Positions 1 to 7,711 of a DNA stretch of 64,000 nucleotides are shown here, piece by piece. The notes beneath the pieces are model-generated. The model made no database searches. It saw only the letters and a program-made list of their open reading frames with translations, and was not told where the DNA came from. A program made the position numbers and the translations under genes. The first letter of the stretch is position 1, and each line of letters starts with the position of its first letter. The DNA is from Rhizobiaceae bacterium (GTDB lineage Bacteria; Pseudomonadota; Alphaproteobacteria; Rhizobiales; Rhizobiaceae): NCBI GenBank assembly GCA_023953845.1, contig JAMLJC010000001.1, forward strand, positions 372,001 to 436,000, in the 5' to 3' direction.

Positions 1-104
1 GGAACGGTCCCTGCCCGCTCGATCACGGCGGAGAGCCGGGGATCAAGACGTATCAGGGCTTCGAGGCCTTGAGAAATATCATCCAGCGTCAAAATTCTAC
101 GCAT
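1..104 (-). CDS. DNA-3-methyladenine glycosylase-like protein (AlkA/HhH-GPD family), N-terminal fragment
   Basis: A reading frame runs off the left edge of the window on the minus strand. It starts at an ATG at 102-104 and gives about 34 residues beginning MRRILTLDD. The stretch LDPRLSAVIERAG resembles the N-terminus of rhizobial DNA-3-methyladenine glycosylases, base-excision repair enzymes that remove alkylated purines. The catalytic helix-hairpin-helix domain lies outside the window, so the call rests on the first 34 residues only. It is divergent from gluQ, 72 bp away. Confidence 0.5.
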   Translation of the reverse strand, partial: MRRILTLDDISQGLEALIRLDPRLSAVIERAGTV

Positions 105-176
105 CCTACGCCTTGTTCGCGCCCACGGCCGGAAGTAGCAATCGCAAAACGTTGAGGAGCATCCATTTCCCGCCAT

Positions 177-1076
177 ATGGTGACACGACCCGTCTTCCGC
201 TTCGCGCCAAGTCCCAACGGCGCCCTCCACCTCGGCCACGCCCTTTCCGCGCTGCTGAATGCCGAGATGGCGCGGGCGACTGACGGGCGCTTCCTGCTGC
301 GTATCGAGGACATCGATGTGGCGCGCTGCACGCCGGAATTCGAGGCCGCCATCCATGACGATCTGCGCTGGCTGGGGCTTGCCTGGGAGGAGCCGGTGCG
401 CCGGCAGTCCGAACACTTCACCGAATACGACGCGGTGCTGCAGAAGCTCATCAGGGCGGGGCTGGTCTATCCCGGCTTCATGAGTCGCGGCGACATCCGC
501 GCCCATATTTCGGAAGCCGGCGATCACGGAAAAAGCTGGCCGCGCGATCCCGACGGCGTGCCCCACTATCCACCGGTCGACCGGAACCTGTCTCAGCGGG
601 AGCGCCGGAAACGCATGGACAGCGGCGCGCCCTTCGCCTGGCGGCTCGACGTAAACGCCGCGCTCGCCCGGATCGGCCAGCCGCTGACCTGGACAGAATA
701 TGCCGACGAGGAACTGACCCGTTCAAGCCTGGTGGAGGCGCGTCCGCAGGACTGGGGCGACATCGTCATCGCGCGCAAGGACGTGCCCACCAGCTACCAT
801 CTCGCCGTGGTGCTCGACGACGCCGACCAGCGGATCACCCATGTCGTGCGCGGCCGCGACCTCTATCATGCCACCGCCATTCAGCGGCTCTTGCAGGAAC
901 TGCTCGGACTGACCGAACCGGTCTATTTCCATCACCGGCTGGTGCTGGGCGAGGACGGGCGAAAGCTCTCCAAGAGCGCGAAGGACACCGGCCTGCGGGA
1001 ATTGCGCGAAAACGGCAGGACGCCCGACGACATACGCCGTCTCGTCGGCCTCGAACCCCTGCACGCCGACGCCTGA
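177..1076 (+). CDS. gluQ: Glutamyl-Q tRNA(Asp) synthetase
   Basis: 299 residues, a truncated glutamyl-tRNA synthetase paralogue without an anticodon-binding domain, the normal length for GluQRS. The family attaches glutamate to the queuosine base at position 34 of tRNA(Asp). The class I HIGH-like motif HLGH lies near residue 19 inside FAPSPNGALHLGHALS, and the KLSKS signature lies near residue 266. The segment that holds the zinc cysteines in the Escherichia coli enzyme reads VYPGFMSRGDI here and has none. The ATG at 177 places the FRFAPSP motif at the usual distance from the N-terminus. It fits with the queuosine precursor transporter at 45.6 kb, which implies that queuosine is present in this organism. 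Confidence 0.93.
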   Translation: MVTRPVFRFAPSPNGALHLGHALSALLNAEMARATDGRFLLRIEDIDVARCTPEFEAAIHDDLRWLGLAWEEPVRRQSEHFTEYDAVLQKLIRAGLVYPGFMSRGDIRAHISEAGDHGKSWPRDPDGVPHYPPVDRNLSQRERRKRMDSGAPFAWRLDVNAALARIGQPLTWTEYADEELTRSSLVEARPQDWGDIVIARKDVPTSYHLAVVLDDADQRITHVVRGRDLYHATAIQRLLQELLGLTEPVYFHHRLVLGEDGRKLSKSAKDTGLRELRENGRTPDDIRRLVGLEPLHADA

Positions 1077-1101
1077 ACGCCGAAAGCGGCAGCGTCAGGC
1101 G
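1070..1101. terminator. Hairpin between convergent gluQ and lipoprotein gene
   Basis: CGCCTGA at 1070-1076 pairs with TCAGGCG at 1095-1101, and the inner bases ACGC/GCG extend the stem with a bulge. The stem contains the stop codons of both convergent genes. There is no U tract, so a bidirectional terminator is only a possibility. Confidence 0.3.
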
Positions 1102-1481
1102 GGGCCGTTGCCGTCGACCTTGGTCTGCCAGCCGCCTTCCTCGATGCGGTAGTAGTCCGAGCCGATCTGGGCATACCTGTCGCAGCGCCTGCCGCCGTCC
1201 TCGAAGGTGATGCAGACCGCATCGCCGGAGATCGCATAGGTGCCTGCGTCACGCACCTCGTAGTCGCGATAGCCGTAGCGACCGTCGGCGTAGAAGGTCG
1301 AGACCGCGCCGTAATGGTTGTAGCGCAGCGCCCTGCCGACGATGAAGCCGCGCAGAGCTTCGCCGGAGAGGGTCGGAACCGAAGGCTTCGCCGGCGCCTT
1401 CTCCTCGGCGGTAAGCGTGGGCGTTGCGGACTGGCATCCCGCCAGAAGCATGGCGACAAGGGCGGCCACGGCGCGCTTCAT
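1095..1481 (-). CDS. Small putative lipoprotein, unknown function
   Basis: About 128 residues from the ATG at 1481, chosen because it gives MKRAVAALVAMLLAGCQS, a type II signal peptide with lipobox LAGC. Longer in-frame starts upstream would bury this signal. The mature part has a short proline- and alanine-rich linker, then a Tyr/Gly-rich globular segment (NHYGAVSTFYADGRYGYRDY) with two cysteines (VCITF, RRCDRY) that could form a disulfide. The protein is presumably anchored on the periplasmic side. I do not recognise a named domain with certainty. It is convergent with gluQ and lies downstream of the DUF6958-like gene on the same strand. Confidence 0.75.
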   Translation of the reverse strand: MKRAVAALVAMLLAGCQSATPTLTAEEKAPAKPSVPTLSGEALRGFIVGRALRYNHYGAVSTFYADGRYGYRDYEVRDAGTYAISGDAVCITFEDGGRRCDRYAQIGSDYYRIEEGGWQTKVDGNGPA

Positions 1482-1608
1482 GCAGCTCTTCCTCGCGGAC
1501 TGAACGGATTCGGCGGGAACGCCGTAGACCACGTCCCCGGGTCGCTTTCAATCCGGGAATCCGGCATTCAGGCGACGGTGGATGCGCCTTCCACCGGAAT
1601 TCGACGCT

Positions 1609-1896
1609 TCATACTTTGTAGAGTCGCAGCGGCCGCTCGCCGGTCCTGGCGATCACGCCCTTGGCTTCCAGATCGAGCTGGACGGTTTTGGCCCACCAGC
1701 CTGTCCTGACGGGGTCCGGAAACAGATCGGGCGACACAGCCCCGAGCAGCCGGGTATGGATTTCCGCGATCGTCAGGCCCGGACGACGCTCCGGCACCAC
1801 GGAGAGATACGCCTCGCGCATCGCCTCGTACATCATCGCGTCGACCCGCCGGAGCGAGCCGGGATGGTTGATGTTCTCGACGCTGATCCTCGTCAC
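1609..1896 (-). CDS. DUF6958-like small cytosolic protein
   Basis: 95 residues from a GTG at 1894-1896, preceded at 5 nt by a perfect AGGAGG. The frame stays open upstream to 2043, but that extension lacks a ribosome site and reads as low-complexity sequence. The product (VTRISVENINHPG, then VDAMMYEAMREAYL, then GWWAKTVQLDLEAKGVI) resembles small alphaproteobacterial proteins that I recall as DUF6958. The second half looks like a winged-helix fold (WWAKTVQLDLEAKGVIARTGERPLRL), so nucleic-acid binding is possible but unproven. It is followed downstream by the lipoprotein gene on the same strand. Confidence 0.7.
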   Translation of the reverse strand: MTRISVENINHPGSLRRVDAMMYEAMREAYLSVVPERRPGLTIAEIHTRLLGAVSPDLFPDPVRTGWWAKTVQLDLEAKGVIARTGERPLRLYKV

Positions 1897-2063
1897 ACGA
1901 ACCTCCTGCTTCCACGGAATCGCTACCGAGGACGTCTGACCGGCGCTCCCGCCGACACCGGAAGGCGGAATTGTCGTCAAGCCCGGCTCAATCATTGCTT
2001 CAACGCTTTTGCGTTGCCTCGCCGAAGCCGGGGGACTATCCACGCCGCGACTCTGGAGCCCCG

Positions 2064-2954
2064 ATGCCCGACATCAAGCGATCAATCCCGGCGGCCTTCG
2101 TCGTCCTTTGGGCGACGGGCTTCATCGGCGCGCGCTACGCCATGCCGTGGTCGGAGCCGTTCACCTTTCTCGCGGCGCGTTTCCTGCTGGCCGCCGCCAT
2201 CCTGCTTGCGCTGGCGCTCGCGCTGCATGCCCGGGCGGCGTCCCGGCGGCAGGCATTCCACTCGCTGATCGCCGGCGCGCTGATGCATGGCGGCTATCTC
2301 GGCGCGCTTTTCTGGGCGATCCGGCATGGTATGCCGGCGGGCATCTCGGCGGTGGTGATCGGGCTGCAGCCGCTGCTCACCGCGCTCATGGCGGGTCCCG
2401 TGCTGGGCGAGAAGATCCTGCCCAGACACTGGCTGGGGCTGCTGATCGGCTTCGTCGGGGTGTTCGTCGTGCTGTCGCCGAGACTCGGCGTCGGCGCCAG
2501 CGGCGTCACCATGCCGACGCTCGCCGCCATGGGCATTTCCGTGACCGCCATGAGCGCCGGCACGATCTGGCAGAAGCGCCACGCCACCTCCGCCAACGTC
2601 TTCACCGGCACATTCTGGCAATATGTCGGCGGCGCCATGCCCATGGTGATCGGCTCGGCGCTTTTCGAGACTCGGACAGTCGTCTGGAACGGCGAACTGA
2701 TCTTCGCCATGGCCTGGCTGGTGCTTGTGCTCTCGATCGGCGCGATCTTCCTGCTGATGATCCTCATCCGCGAAGGCGAAATGGCCAAGGTCGCCTCGCT
2801 TTTCTATCTGGTTCCCGCGGTGACGGCCGTGATCGCCTGGTTCCTCTTCGGAGAGGAACTGACGCCGGTGCAGATCGGCGGCATGGCGATCGCGACGGTC
2901 GGCGTCTGGCTGGCGACGGCTCAGGCCCCGACCTTGGCCCGAGCGTCGAGATAG
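2064..2954 (+). CDS. EamA/DMT-superfamily transporter
   Basis: 296 residues from the ATG at 2064, with GGAG eight bases upstream. The frame is open from 1971 but that N-terminus is not membrane-like. Ten hydrophobic segments are arranged as two EamA repeats, and acidic residues are few, as in metabolite exporters of the drug/metabolite superfamily. Repeat 1 contains the typical ATGFIGARYAMPWSEPFTFL start, and the second repeat ends with FLFGEELTPVQIGGMAIATVGV. The substrate cannot be told from sequence. The last 34 bp overlap the convergent YihY gene. Confidence 0.88.
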   Translation: MPDIKRSIPAAFVVLWATGFIGARYAMPWSEPFTFLAARFLLAAAILLALALALHARAASRRQAFHSLIAGALMHGGYLGALFWAIRHGMPAGISAVVIGLQPLLTALMAGPVLGEKILPRHWLGLLIGFVGVFVVLSPRLGVGASGVTMPTLAAMGISVTAMSAGTIWQKRHATSANVFTGTFWQYVGGAMPMVIGSALFETRTVVWNGELIFAMAWLVLVLSIGAIFLLMILIREGEMAKVASLFYLVPAVTAVIAWFLFGEELTPVQIGGMAIATVGVWLATAQAPTLARASR

Positions 2955-3772
2955 CGGCGAATGGAGGCGTTCAGCTCGCCGCCCAGGATGAAGATCACGG
3001 AGACGATATAGAGGAAGACCACGGCGATCATGATCGACGCGAGGCCGGCATAGGTGGTCACGTAGGACGAGAAATTGTCGAGGTATGTGGCGAAGAGCGT
3101 CGATCCGATAAGCCAGCCGACCAGGGTGAAGATGATGCCCGGGACGATGTCGAGCAGCGGCCGCCTGCCATCCGGCAGCCAGATGTGCACCGCCACCAGA
3201 CCGAGCACGATGACCGTCGAGGCGATGATGAAGCGCCACAGCGTGATCGTGCCCATATAGGGCTTGATCCATTCGAAGTTCGCTTCCAGGAAGCGCGCGA
3301 TCAGCGGCGCGAAGACCAGCAGGATGCTGATGACGACGAAGCCGATCGTGGCGATCAGCACGAAGCCGAGGCTCTGCGTGCGCCGATACCAGATGGAGCG
3401 CGTTTCCACGACGCGATAGGCGCGGTTGAGCGACGTGCGCAGCGCCTCGATGCCGTTGGAAGCAAAGAAGGCGGCCAGCGCCACGCCGTAGGTGAGCAGG
3501 TCGCCGCGCTGCACGGTGAGCACGGTGACGACCTCGCGCGCGATCGGCGCGGCGATCTGCTCCGGCCAGGTGTCGAAGACCAGATGCACCGCCGTCTCGG
3601 CGAAGGCCTGCGCGCCGAGGAAGCTGGCGAGCGTGGTGGCGAAGATGAGGAACGGAAATATCGCCATGAGCGCCGAAATGGCGAGATAGCTCGCCATCGC
3701 CCACCCGTCGTCGTCGTTGAAATGCCCTGCCGCATCCCAGATGATCCGTCGCAGCGCGACGATCCTGCGCAT
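2921..3772 (-). CDS. YihY/virulence factor BrkB family membrane protein
   Basis: 283 residues with about six transmembrane segments and the conserved family core: AMASYLAISALMAIFPFLIF near the N-terminus, NGIEALRTSLNRAYR in the middle and GGELNASIRR at the C-terminus. Family members were once annotated as ribonuclease BN, and that activity is not supported; the true function is unknown. The start is placed at the ATG at 3772. A GTG a few codons upstream (VKRPDKQVMRR) is an alternative, and no strong ribosome site separates them. It overlaps the 3' end of the preceding transporter by 34 bp on the opposite strand. Confidence 0.88.
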   Translation of the reverse strand: MRRIVALRRIIWDAAGHFNDDDGWAMASYLAISALMAIFPFLIFATTLASFLGAQAFAETAVHLVFDTWPEQIAAPIAREVVTVLTVQRGDLLTYGVALAAFFASNGIEALRTSLNRAYRVVETRSIWYRRTQSLGFVLIATIGFVVISILLVFAPLIARFLEANFEWIKPYMGTITLWRFIIASTVIVLGLVAVHIWLPDGRRPLLDIVPGIIFTLVGWLIGSTLFATYLDNFSSYVTTYAGLASIMIAVVFLYIVSVIFILGGELNASIRRYLDARAKVGA

Positions 3773-3880
3773 CACTTGCTTGTCCGGCCGTTTCACGCGT
3801 TGTTTCGAGGCCGCGAATATGGGAAGGGATTGCCTCCCTTGGCAAGCTTTCGCGCCAGATAAACGGAGGCGCATCGGGCA

Positions 3881-4705
3881 TTGCGCACAATCATCGTCAC
3901 CGGTGCCTCGTCGGGCATAGGCGCCTATTGCGCGCGGGCGCTCAAGCGCGACGGCTGGCGCGTCTTCGCCACAGCGCGCAGGCCCGGGGACATAGCGGCG
4001 CTGGAGGCCGAAGGGCTGGAGGCCTTCTATCTCGATTACGCCGAACCGGAATCGATCGCCGCGCTCGTCGACGCCGTGCTGGCGCGCACGGACGGCACGC
4101 TGGACGCCCTCTACAACAATGGCGCCTATGCGCAGGCCGGCGCGGTTGAGGACCTTCCCGTCGCCGCGCTTCGGGCGCAGTTCGAAGCGAATTTCTTCGG
4201 CTGGCACGACCTCACGCAACGCGTCGTTCCGGTGATGCGCCGGCAGGGGCACGGCCGGATCGTCCATTGCTCCTCAATCCTCGGCCTGACGCCGATCCGC
4301 TTCCGCGGTGCCTATGCGGCCTCGAAGCACGCGATCGAGGGCCTGATGCTCTGCCAGCGCCTAGAACTCGCGGGTTCGGGCGTCAGCGTGTCGCTGATCG
4401 AGCCCGGCCCGGTCGTTTCGAGGATCGCATCGAACGGCCTGCCGTTCTTCGAGGCAAATATCGACTACGAGAACTCCGTCCACCGCGAGGCCTATCGGGC
4501 ACAACTGGCGCGGCTGCGACAAGGCGGCTCCAGATCGCGGTTGAAGCTGGGACCGGATGCGGTTTATGCGGTATTGCGTCACGCACTGGAGCATCCGCAC
4601 CCCAAGCCGCACTATATCGTAACCCTGCCGGCCAAGGTCGGCGTCTTCCTGAAGCGCATCCTGCCGTCAACCTTGCTCTATCGCATCCTCGGCAAGCAGG
4701 ACTGA
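3881..4705 (+). CDS. SDR family NAD(P)-dependent oxidoreductase
   Basis: 274 residues, a classical short-chain dehydrogenase. The cofactor motif TGASSGIG is at residues 7-14, the NNGAY equivalent of NNAG near 90, the catalytic serine in HCSSILG, and YAASK (Tyr-x3-Lys) near 144-148. The start is a TTG at 3881 with GGAGG 11 bp upstream; no ATG precedes the cofactor motif. An arginine after the first beta strand (ARRPGD) suggests NADP preference, which is inference. The long C-terminus (LPSTLLYRILG) resembles SDRs acting on steroids or lipids, but the substrate is unknown. The HIG1 protein and adenosyltransferase follow on the same strand. Confidence 0.88.
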   Translation: MRTIIVTGASSGIGAYCARALKRDGWRVFATARRPGDIAALEAEGLEAFYLDYAEPESIAALVDAVLARTDGTLDALYNNGAYAQAGAVEDLPVAALRAQFEANFFGWHDLTQRVVPVMRRQGHGRIVHCSSILGLTPIRFRGAYAASKHAIEGLMLCQRLELAGSGVSVSLIEPGPVVSRIASNGLPFFEANIDYENSVHREAYRAQLARLRQGGSRSRLKLGPDAVYAVLRHALEHPHPKPHYIVTLPAKVGVFLKRILPSTLLYRILGKQD

Positions 4706-4729
4706 GTTTCGCAAAACGGACAGGTGCAG

Positions 4730-4921
4730 ATGTCTACGGTCTTCAACATTATCGCCATCGTCTTCATGGTGGCCGTCGTCGCGGTGCTGATCAGGGGCCT
4801 CGTCAATCTGCTCAGGGGCGGCTCCGGCAACACATCGAACAAGCTGATGCAAGCGCGCGTGGTGCTCCAGTTCATCGCGCTGTGCTTCATCCTGCTGGCG
4901 GTCTATTTCACCCGGGGCTGA
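4730..4921 (+). CDS. HIG1-domain (twin transmembrane) protein
   Basis: 63 residues with two hydrophobic helices (about 5-27 and 44-60) flanking a polar loop that ends in KLMQARVVLQ. This matches the RxxxQ part of the HIG1 motif of hypoxia-induced/respiratory supercomplex factors; bacterial members are small inner-membrane proteins. The ATG at 4730 follows an AGG ribosome site; a GTG two codons earlier overlaps that site and is less likely. It lies 24 bp after the SDR stop and 11 bp before the adenosyltransferase, so it is probably co-transcribed with both. Confidence 0.8.
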   Translation: MSTVFNIIAIVFMVAVVAVLIRGLVNLLRGGSGNTSNKLMQARVVLQFIALCFILLAVYFTRG

Positions 4922-4932
4922 GGCGCGCGCTG

Positions 4933-5508
4933 ATGGTCAAGCTGAACAAGATTTATACCCGCACCGGCGACAAGGGCACCACCGGTCTCGGCACGGGCGA
5001 ACGCCGGTCGAAGGCTGATCTGCGCATCGAGGCGTTCGGCACCGTCGACGAAGCCAATTCCTGCATCGGCATGGCGCGCATCCACACCGGCGCGTCGCAT
5101 CCGGAGATCGACGCGATGCTCGCCCGCATCCAGAACGAGATGTTCGATCTCGGCGCCGACCTCTGCGTGCCCGACGACGGCAAGCCGCCGGAATACGAGC
5201 CGCTGCGCATAATCGCCTCGCAGGTGAAACAGCTCGAGGCCGACATAGACCGCCTGAACAAGGCGTTGCAGCCGCTGAAATCCTTCATCCTTCCCGGCGG
5301 CTCGCCGGCTGCCGCCGCGCTCCATCTCGCCCGCACCACCGCGCGGCGGGCCGAGCGTCTGATGGTGGCGCTGGCCGAAAAGGAAAAGGTCGGACCCGAG
5401 GCGCTGAAATACATCAACCGCCTGTCGGACTTCCTGTTCGTGGCGGCCCGGGCGGTCAATGACAACGGAAACGCCGACGTGTTATGGGTGCCGGGCAAGA
5501 GCCGGTAG
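4933..5508 (+). CDS. Cob(I)alamin adenosyltransferase, PduO type
   Basis: 191 residues. The N-terminal ATP-binding motif TRTGDKGTTGLGTGERRSK is at residues 9-27. The signatures FGTVDEANS, the RRAERLMV helix and YINRLSDFLFVAARAVN are all present, matching PduO-type ATP:corrinoid adenosyltransferases, which transfer the adenosyl group of ATP to cob(I)alamin. The frame is open far upstream, but the ATG at 4933 gives the family length and follows the HIG1 gene by 11 bp. Adenosylcobalamin supply fits with cobS and cobT elsewhere in the window. The symbols pduO and cobO are both used for such genes, so none is assigned. Confidence 0.93.
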   Translation: MVKLNKIYTRTGDKGTTGLGTGERRSKADLRIEAFGTVDEANSCIGMARIHTGASHPEIDAMLARIQNEMFDLGADLCVPDDGKPPEYEPLRIIASQVKQLEADIDRLNKALQPLKSFILPGGSPAAAALHLARTTARRAERLMVALAEKEKVGPEALKYINRLSDFLFVAARAVNDNGNADVLWVPGKSR

Positions 5509-5541
5509 GATGGAGAACACGGCCCGGGCGGCGAGGGATCG

Positions 5542-6312
5542 ATGTTCATTCCGTTGCATGACGCGAACAGCCTGAAACGGATCAGGTTCCAGTATGTGAC
5601 CTGCGGCCTGATCGTCGCCAACATCGTCATCTTCGCGCTGACGGCGCTGAACGGCGAGGAGACCGAGATCGCTGCGGTGCTGGGTCTGGGCTACATCCCG
5701 TCGGTGGTCTTCGACACGGTGGAGTTGCCGCCGCAGTTCGTCATCCTTCCCGAGGACCTCACCTATGTCACCTATGCCTTCCTGCATGGCGACATCTGGC
5801 ACCTCGGCGGCAACATGCTGTTCCTGTGGGTGTTCGGCGACAATGTCGAGGACGCGCTAGGCCATTTCCGCTTCGTCGTCTTCTATCTGCTTTGCGCCGT
5901 CGCCGGCGCGCTGTTCCACGGCCTCGTCGCGCCGGCTTCGCAGGTGCCGCTGATCGGCGCATCGGGCGCCATCGCCGGCGTGGTCTCGGCCTATCTGATC
6001 CTGCACCCGAAGGTGAAGATCTGGGTTCTGGCCTTCGGCCGTATCCCGCTTCGCGTTCCTGCCTATATCGCGCTGGCGCTGTGGATACTGTTCCAGGTTT
6101 TCATGTTCCTGGCCGCCGGCGACGCGCAGATTTCCTGGGCGTGCCATCTCGGAGGCATCGGCGCCGGCGCCATCCTTGTCCTGCTCCTCAAGCGGCGCGA
6201 CGTCCCGGTGCTCGACCGCGAGATCGTCTCGCCGCGCGCCGTCGTCGTCGAACAGCCGAGTGCCGTGCGGCCCGATGCGGCGCAGCCCGTCACCCGCTGG
6301 GGACGGCAGTAG
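5542..6312 (+). CDS. Rhomboid family intramembrane serine protease
   Basis: 256 residues with six or seven membrane helices. Catalytic Ser141 sits in GASGAIAG, catalytic His202 in CHLGG, and the oxyanion motif HLGGN is at residues 87-91, followed by FGDNVEDALGH, a typical rhomboid loop. The enzyme would cleave membrane-protein substrates within the inner membrane; its targets are unknown. The C-terminal 45 residues are polar and probably cytoplasmic. It starts 33 bp after the adenosyltransferase, with GAGGGAT upstream of the ATG. Confidence 0.93.
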   Translation: MFIPLHDANSLKRIRFQYVTCGLIVANIVIFALTALNGEETEIAAVLGLGYIPSVVFDTVELPPQFVILPEDLTYVTYAFLHGDIWHLGGNMLFLWVFGDNVEDALGHFRFVVFYLLCAVAGALFHGLVAPASQVPLIGASGAIAGVVSAYLILHPKVKIWVLAFGRIPLRVPAYIALALWILFQVFMFLAAGDAQISWACHLGGIGAGAILVLLLKRRDVPVLDREIVSPRAVVVEQPSAVRPDAAQPVTRWGRQ

Positions 6313-6357
6313 CGAATCCCGTCCCTTTCCTCAGCAACACGCCCGAGCAGCCCCGCA

Positions 6358-7245
6358 ATGTCCCTGCAGAACCATCCTTTCCGCGGTCCCTTCTTCATGC
6401 TGATCGCGACGGGAGCGTATATCATAAACGATACGTTCATGAAGCTCGCGACGGAAAGCCTGCCGCCCTATCAGGTTCTCATGCTGCGCGGCGTTGCCGG
6501 GCTGATCTGGGGGCTGCCGCTTCTCTACGCGCTGGGCTACGGCGGGCGGCTGAGGCAAATGTTCGACGGCCGGGTCCTGGCCCGCAACCTCAGCGAGACC
6601 CTCTCCGTCCTGTGCTATGTGGTGGCGCTTGCGAACATGCCCATCGCGGATGTCATAGCGCTGATCCAGATTACGCCTCTGCTCGTGCTGCTCGGCGCTT
6701 CCCTGATGTTGCGGGAGCGGATTGCCCGCGTCACCGTCGTGCTGATCGCCGTCGGTTTCCTCGGCGCGTTGATGGTCGCGCAACCGACGGGTGCCGGCGT
6801 TTCCGTCTACGCCGTTCTGGCGATCGGGACAGCAGTGCTGGGGGCCGGCCGGGATCTTCTCGGCAGGCAGGTCTCTCCTGCCATCCCGGGCATGATCGTC
6901 TCCATCTCGACCATTCTCGTCGTGCTTGCGGGTGCCGGTCTGGCCCATCTGGCGTTCGAGGAATGGGTTCCGCTGGACTTCTACGCGACTCTGCTTCTGC
7001 TGGGGGCCGGCCTCTTCCTGATCTTCGGCCATTTCTTCCTGTTCATGGCCTACCGTATCGGACCGACCAGCGCGGTCGCGCCGTTCTATTATTCCTTCAC
7101 GATATGGGCGGTGCTGTCCGGCCTGCTCGTCTTCGGCCATATGCCGAATGCGCTTGCCGTTGCGGGCATCGCGCTGGTGATCGCAAGCGGCCTTGCCATC
7201 GCCTTTCTGGACGAGCGCCGCAAGCGTCTCATGCCTGCGGAGTAA
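6358..7245 (+). CDS. EamA/DMT-superfamily transporter
   Basis: 295 residues with ten hydrophobic segments in two EamA repeats (first YIINDTFMKLATESLPPYQ, second FHLGHFF-like FGHFFLFMAYRIGPTSAV). The TSAVAPFYYSFTIWAV segment is typical of the rhizobial DMT group related to RhaT/YdcZ-like exporters. The substrate is unknown. It lies 45 bp after the rhomboid gene on the same strand. Its GC content and codon use look like the neighbours. Confidence 0.86.
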   Translation: MSLQNHPFRGPFFMLIATGAYIINDTFMKLATESLPPYQVLMLRGVAGLIWGLPLLYALGYGGRLRQMFDGRVLARNLSETLSVLCYVVALANMPIADVIALIQITPLLVLLGASLMLRERIARVTVVLIAVGFLGALMVAQPTGAGVSVYAVLAIGTAVLGAGRDLLGRQVSPAIPGMIVSISTILVVLAGAGLAHLAFEEWVPLDFYATLLLLGAGLFLIFGHFFLFMAYRIGPTSAVAPFYYSFTIWAVLSGLLVFGHMPNALAVAGIALVIASGLAIAFLDERRKRLMPAE

Positions 7246-7264
7246 CGCGGGTTGCGTTCCGGGA

Positions 7265-7414
7265 TTATTGCGTTTCCGCCTGGTTCATCTCGCTCGTCGC
7301 GACGATGGGATTCTGTGGCCCGAGCTGAAAACCCTTCGGAGCCATGATTGCGATCACGATGCTCGCTGCGATTGCTGCGATCACGGCTGTCGTTTGCAGA
7401 ATATCCTTCATCAT
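7265..7414 (-). CDS. Candidate 49-residue membrane-anchored small protein
   Basis: The frame starts at tandem ATGs (7414 or 7411) and stops with TAA at 7265-7267. The product begins MMKDILQTTA, followed by one hydrophobic helix (VIAAIAASIVIAIMAP), then a polar 25-residue tail ending NQAETQ. Short N-terminus, single helix and soluble tail are typical of real small membrane proteins. The ribosome site is weak (GAGAG). No domain is recognised. It is convergent with the EamA gene, 19 bp away. Confidence 0.4.
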   Translation of the reverse strand: MMKDILQTTAVIAAIAASIVIAIMAPKGFQLGPQNPIVATSEMNQAETQ

Positions 7415-7711
7415 ACGGCTCTCGGCTTTGCTGACGGATCAAACGCCGGACGCCCGATTCCGTTCCTGGCGGGAAAAGCAGCAGCTCAAGAGCAAAAATT
7501 CAAACGGTTTGAGCCAATTCGGCGTATTGACGCTGGCAACGGCGCTCACTAGACGAATGCCCAGCCATCGCCGGTTCCCAAGGCCGGCAAGCCGCTCGAA
7601 GGTCTTTTCCGGCATGAACGATGTCGGCTTCCGACAAACTGAAGAAGCCGGCATCTGATATGGGCGCTCCCCAAAAGGACGTCCGAGATCCCATCGAAGA
7701 GGTGCAATCGC
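7415..7711. other. Intergenic region upstream of etfBA
   Basis: This stretch of nearly 300 bp holds no reading frame with protein-like composition. It probably contains the etfBA promoter and, on the minus strand, that of the small membrane protein. I see no convincing -35/-10 pair or hairpin. GAAGAGGTG 9-17 bp before the etfB ATG is a plausible ribosome site. Confidence 0.4.

Noticed and set aside
2009..3862. Very long plus-strand open frame (617 codons)
   Set aside because: It is antisense or out of frame to the EamA and YihY genes. The product is Arg/His/Asp-rich with no membrane or domain pattern, as expected from a shadow frame in GC-rich DNA.
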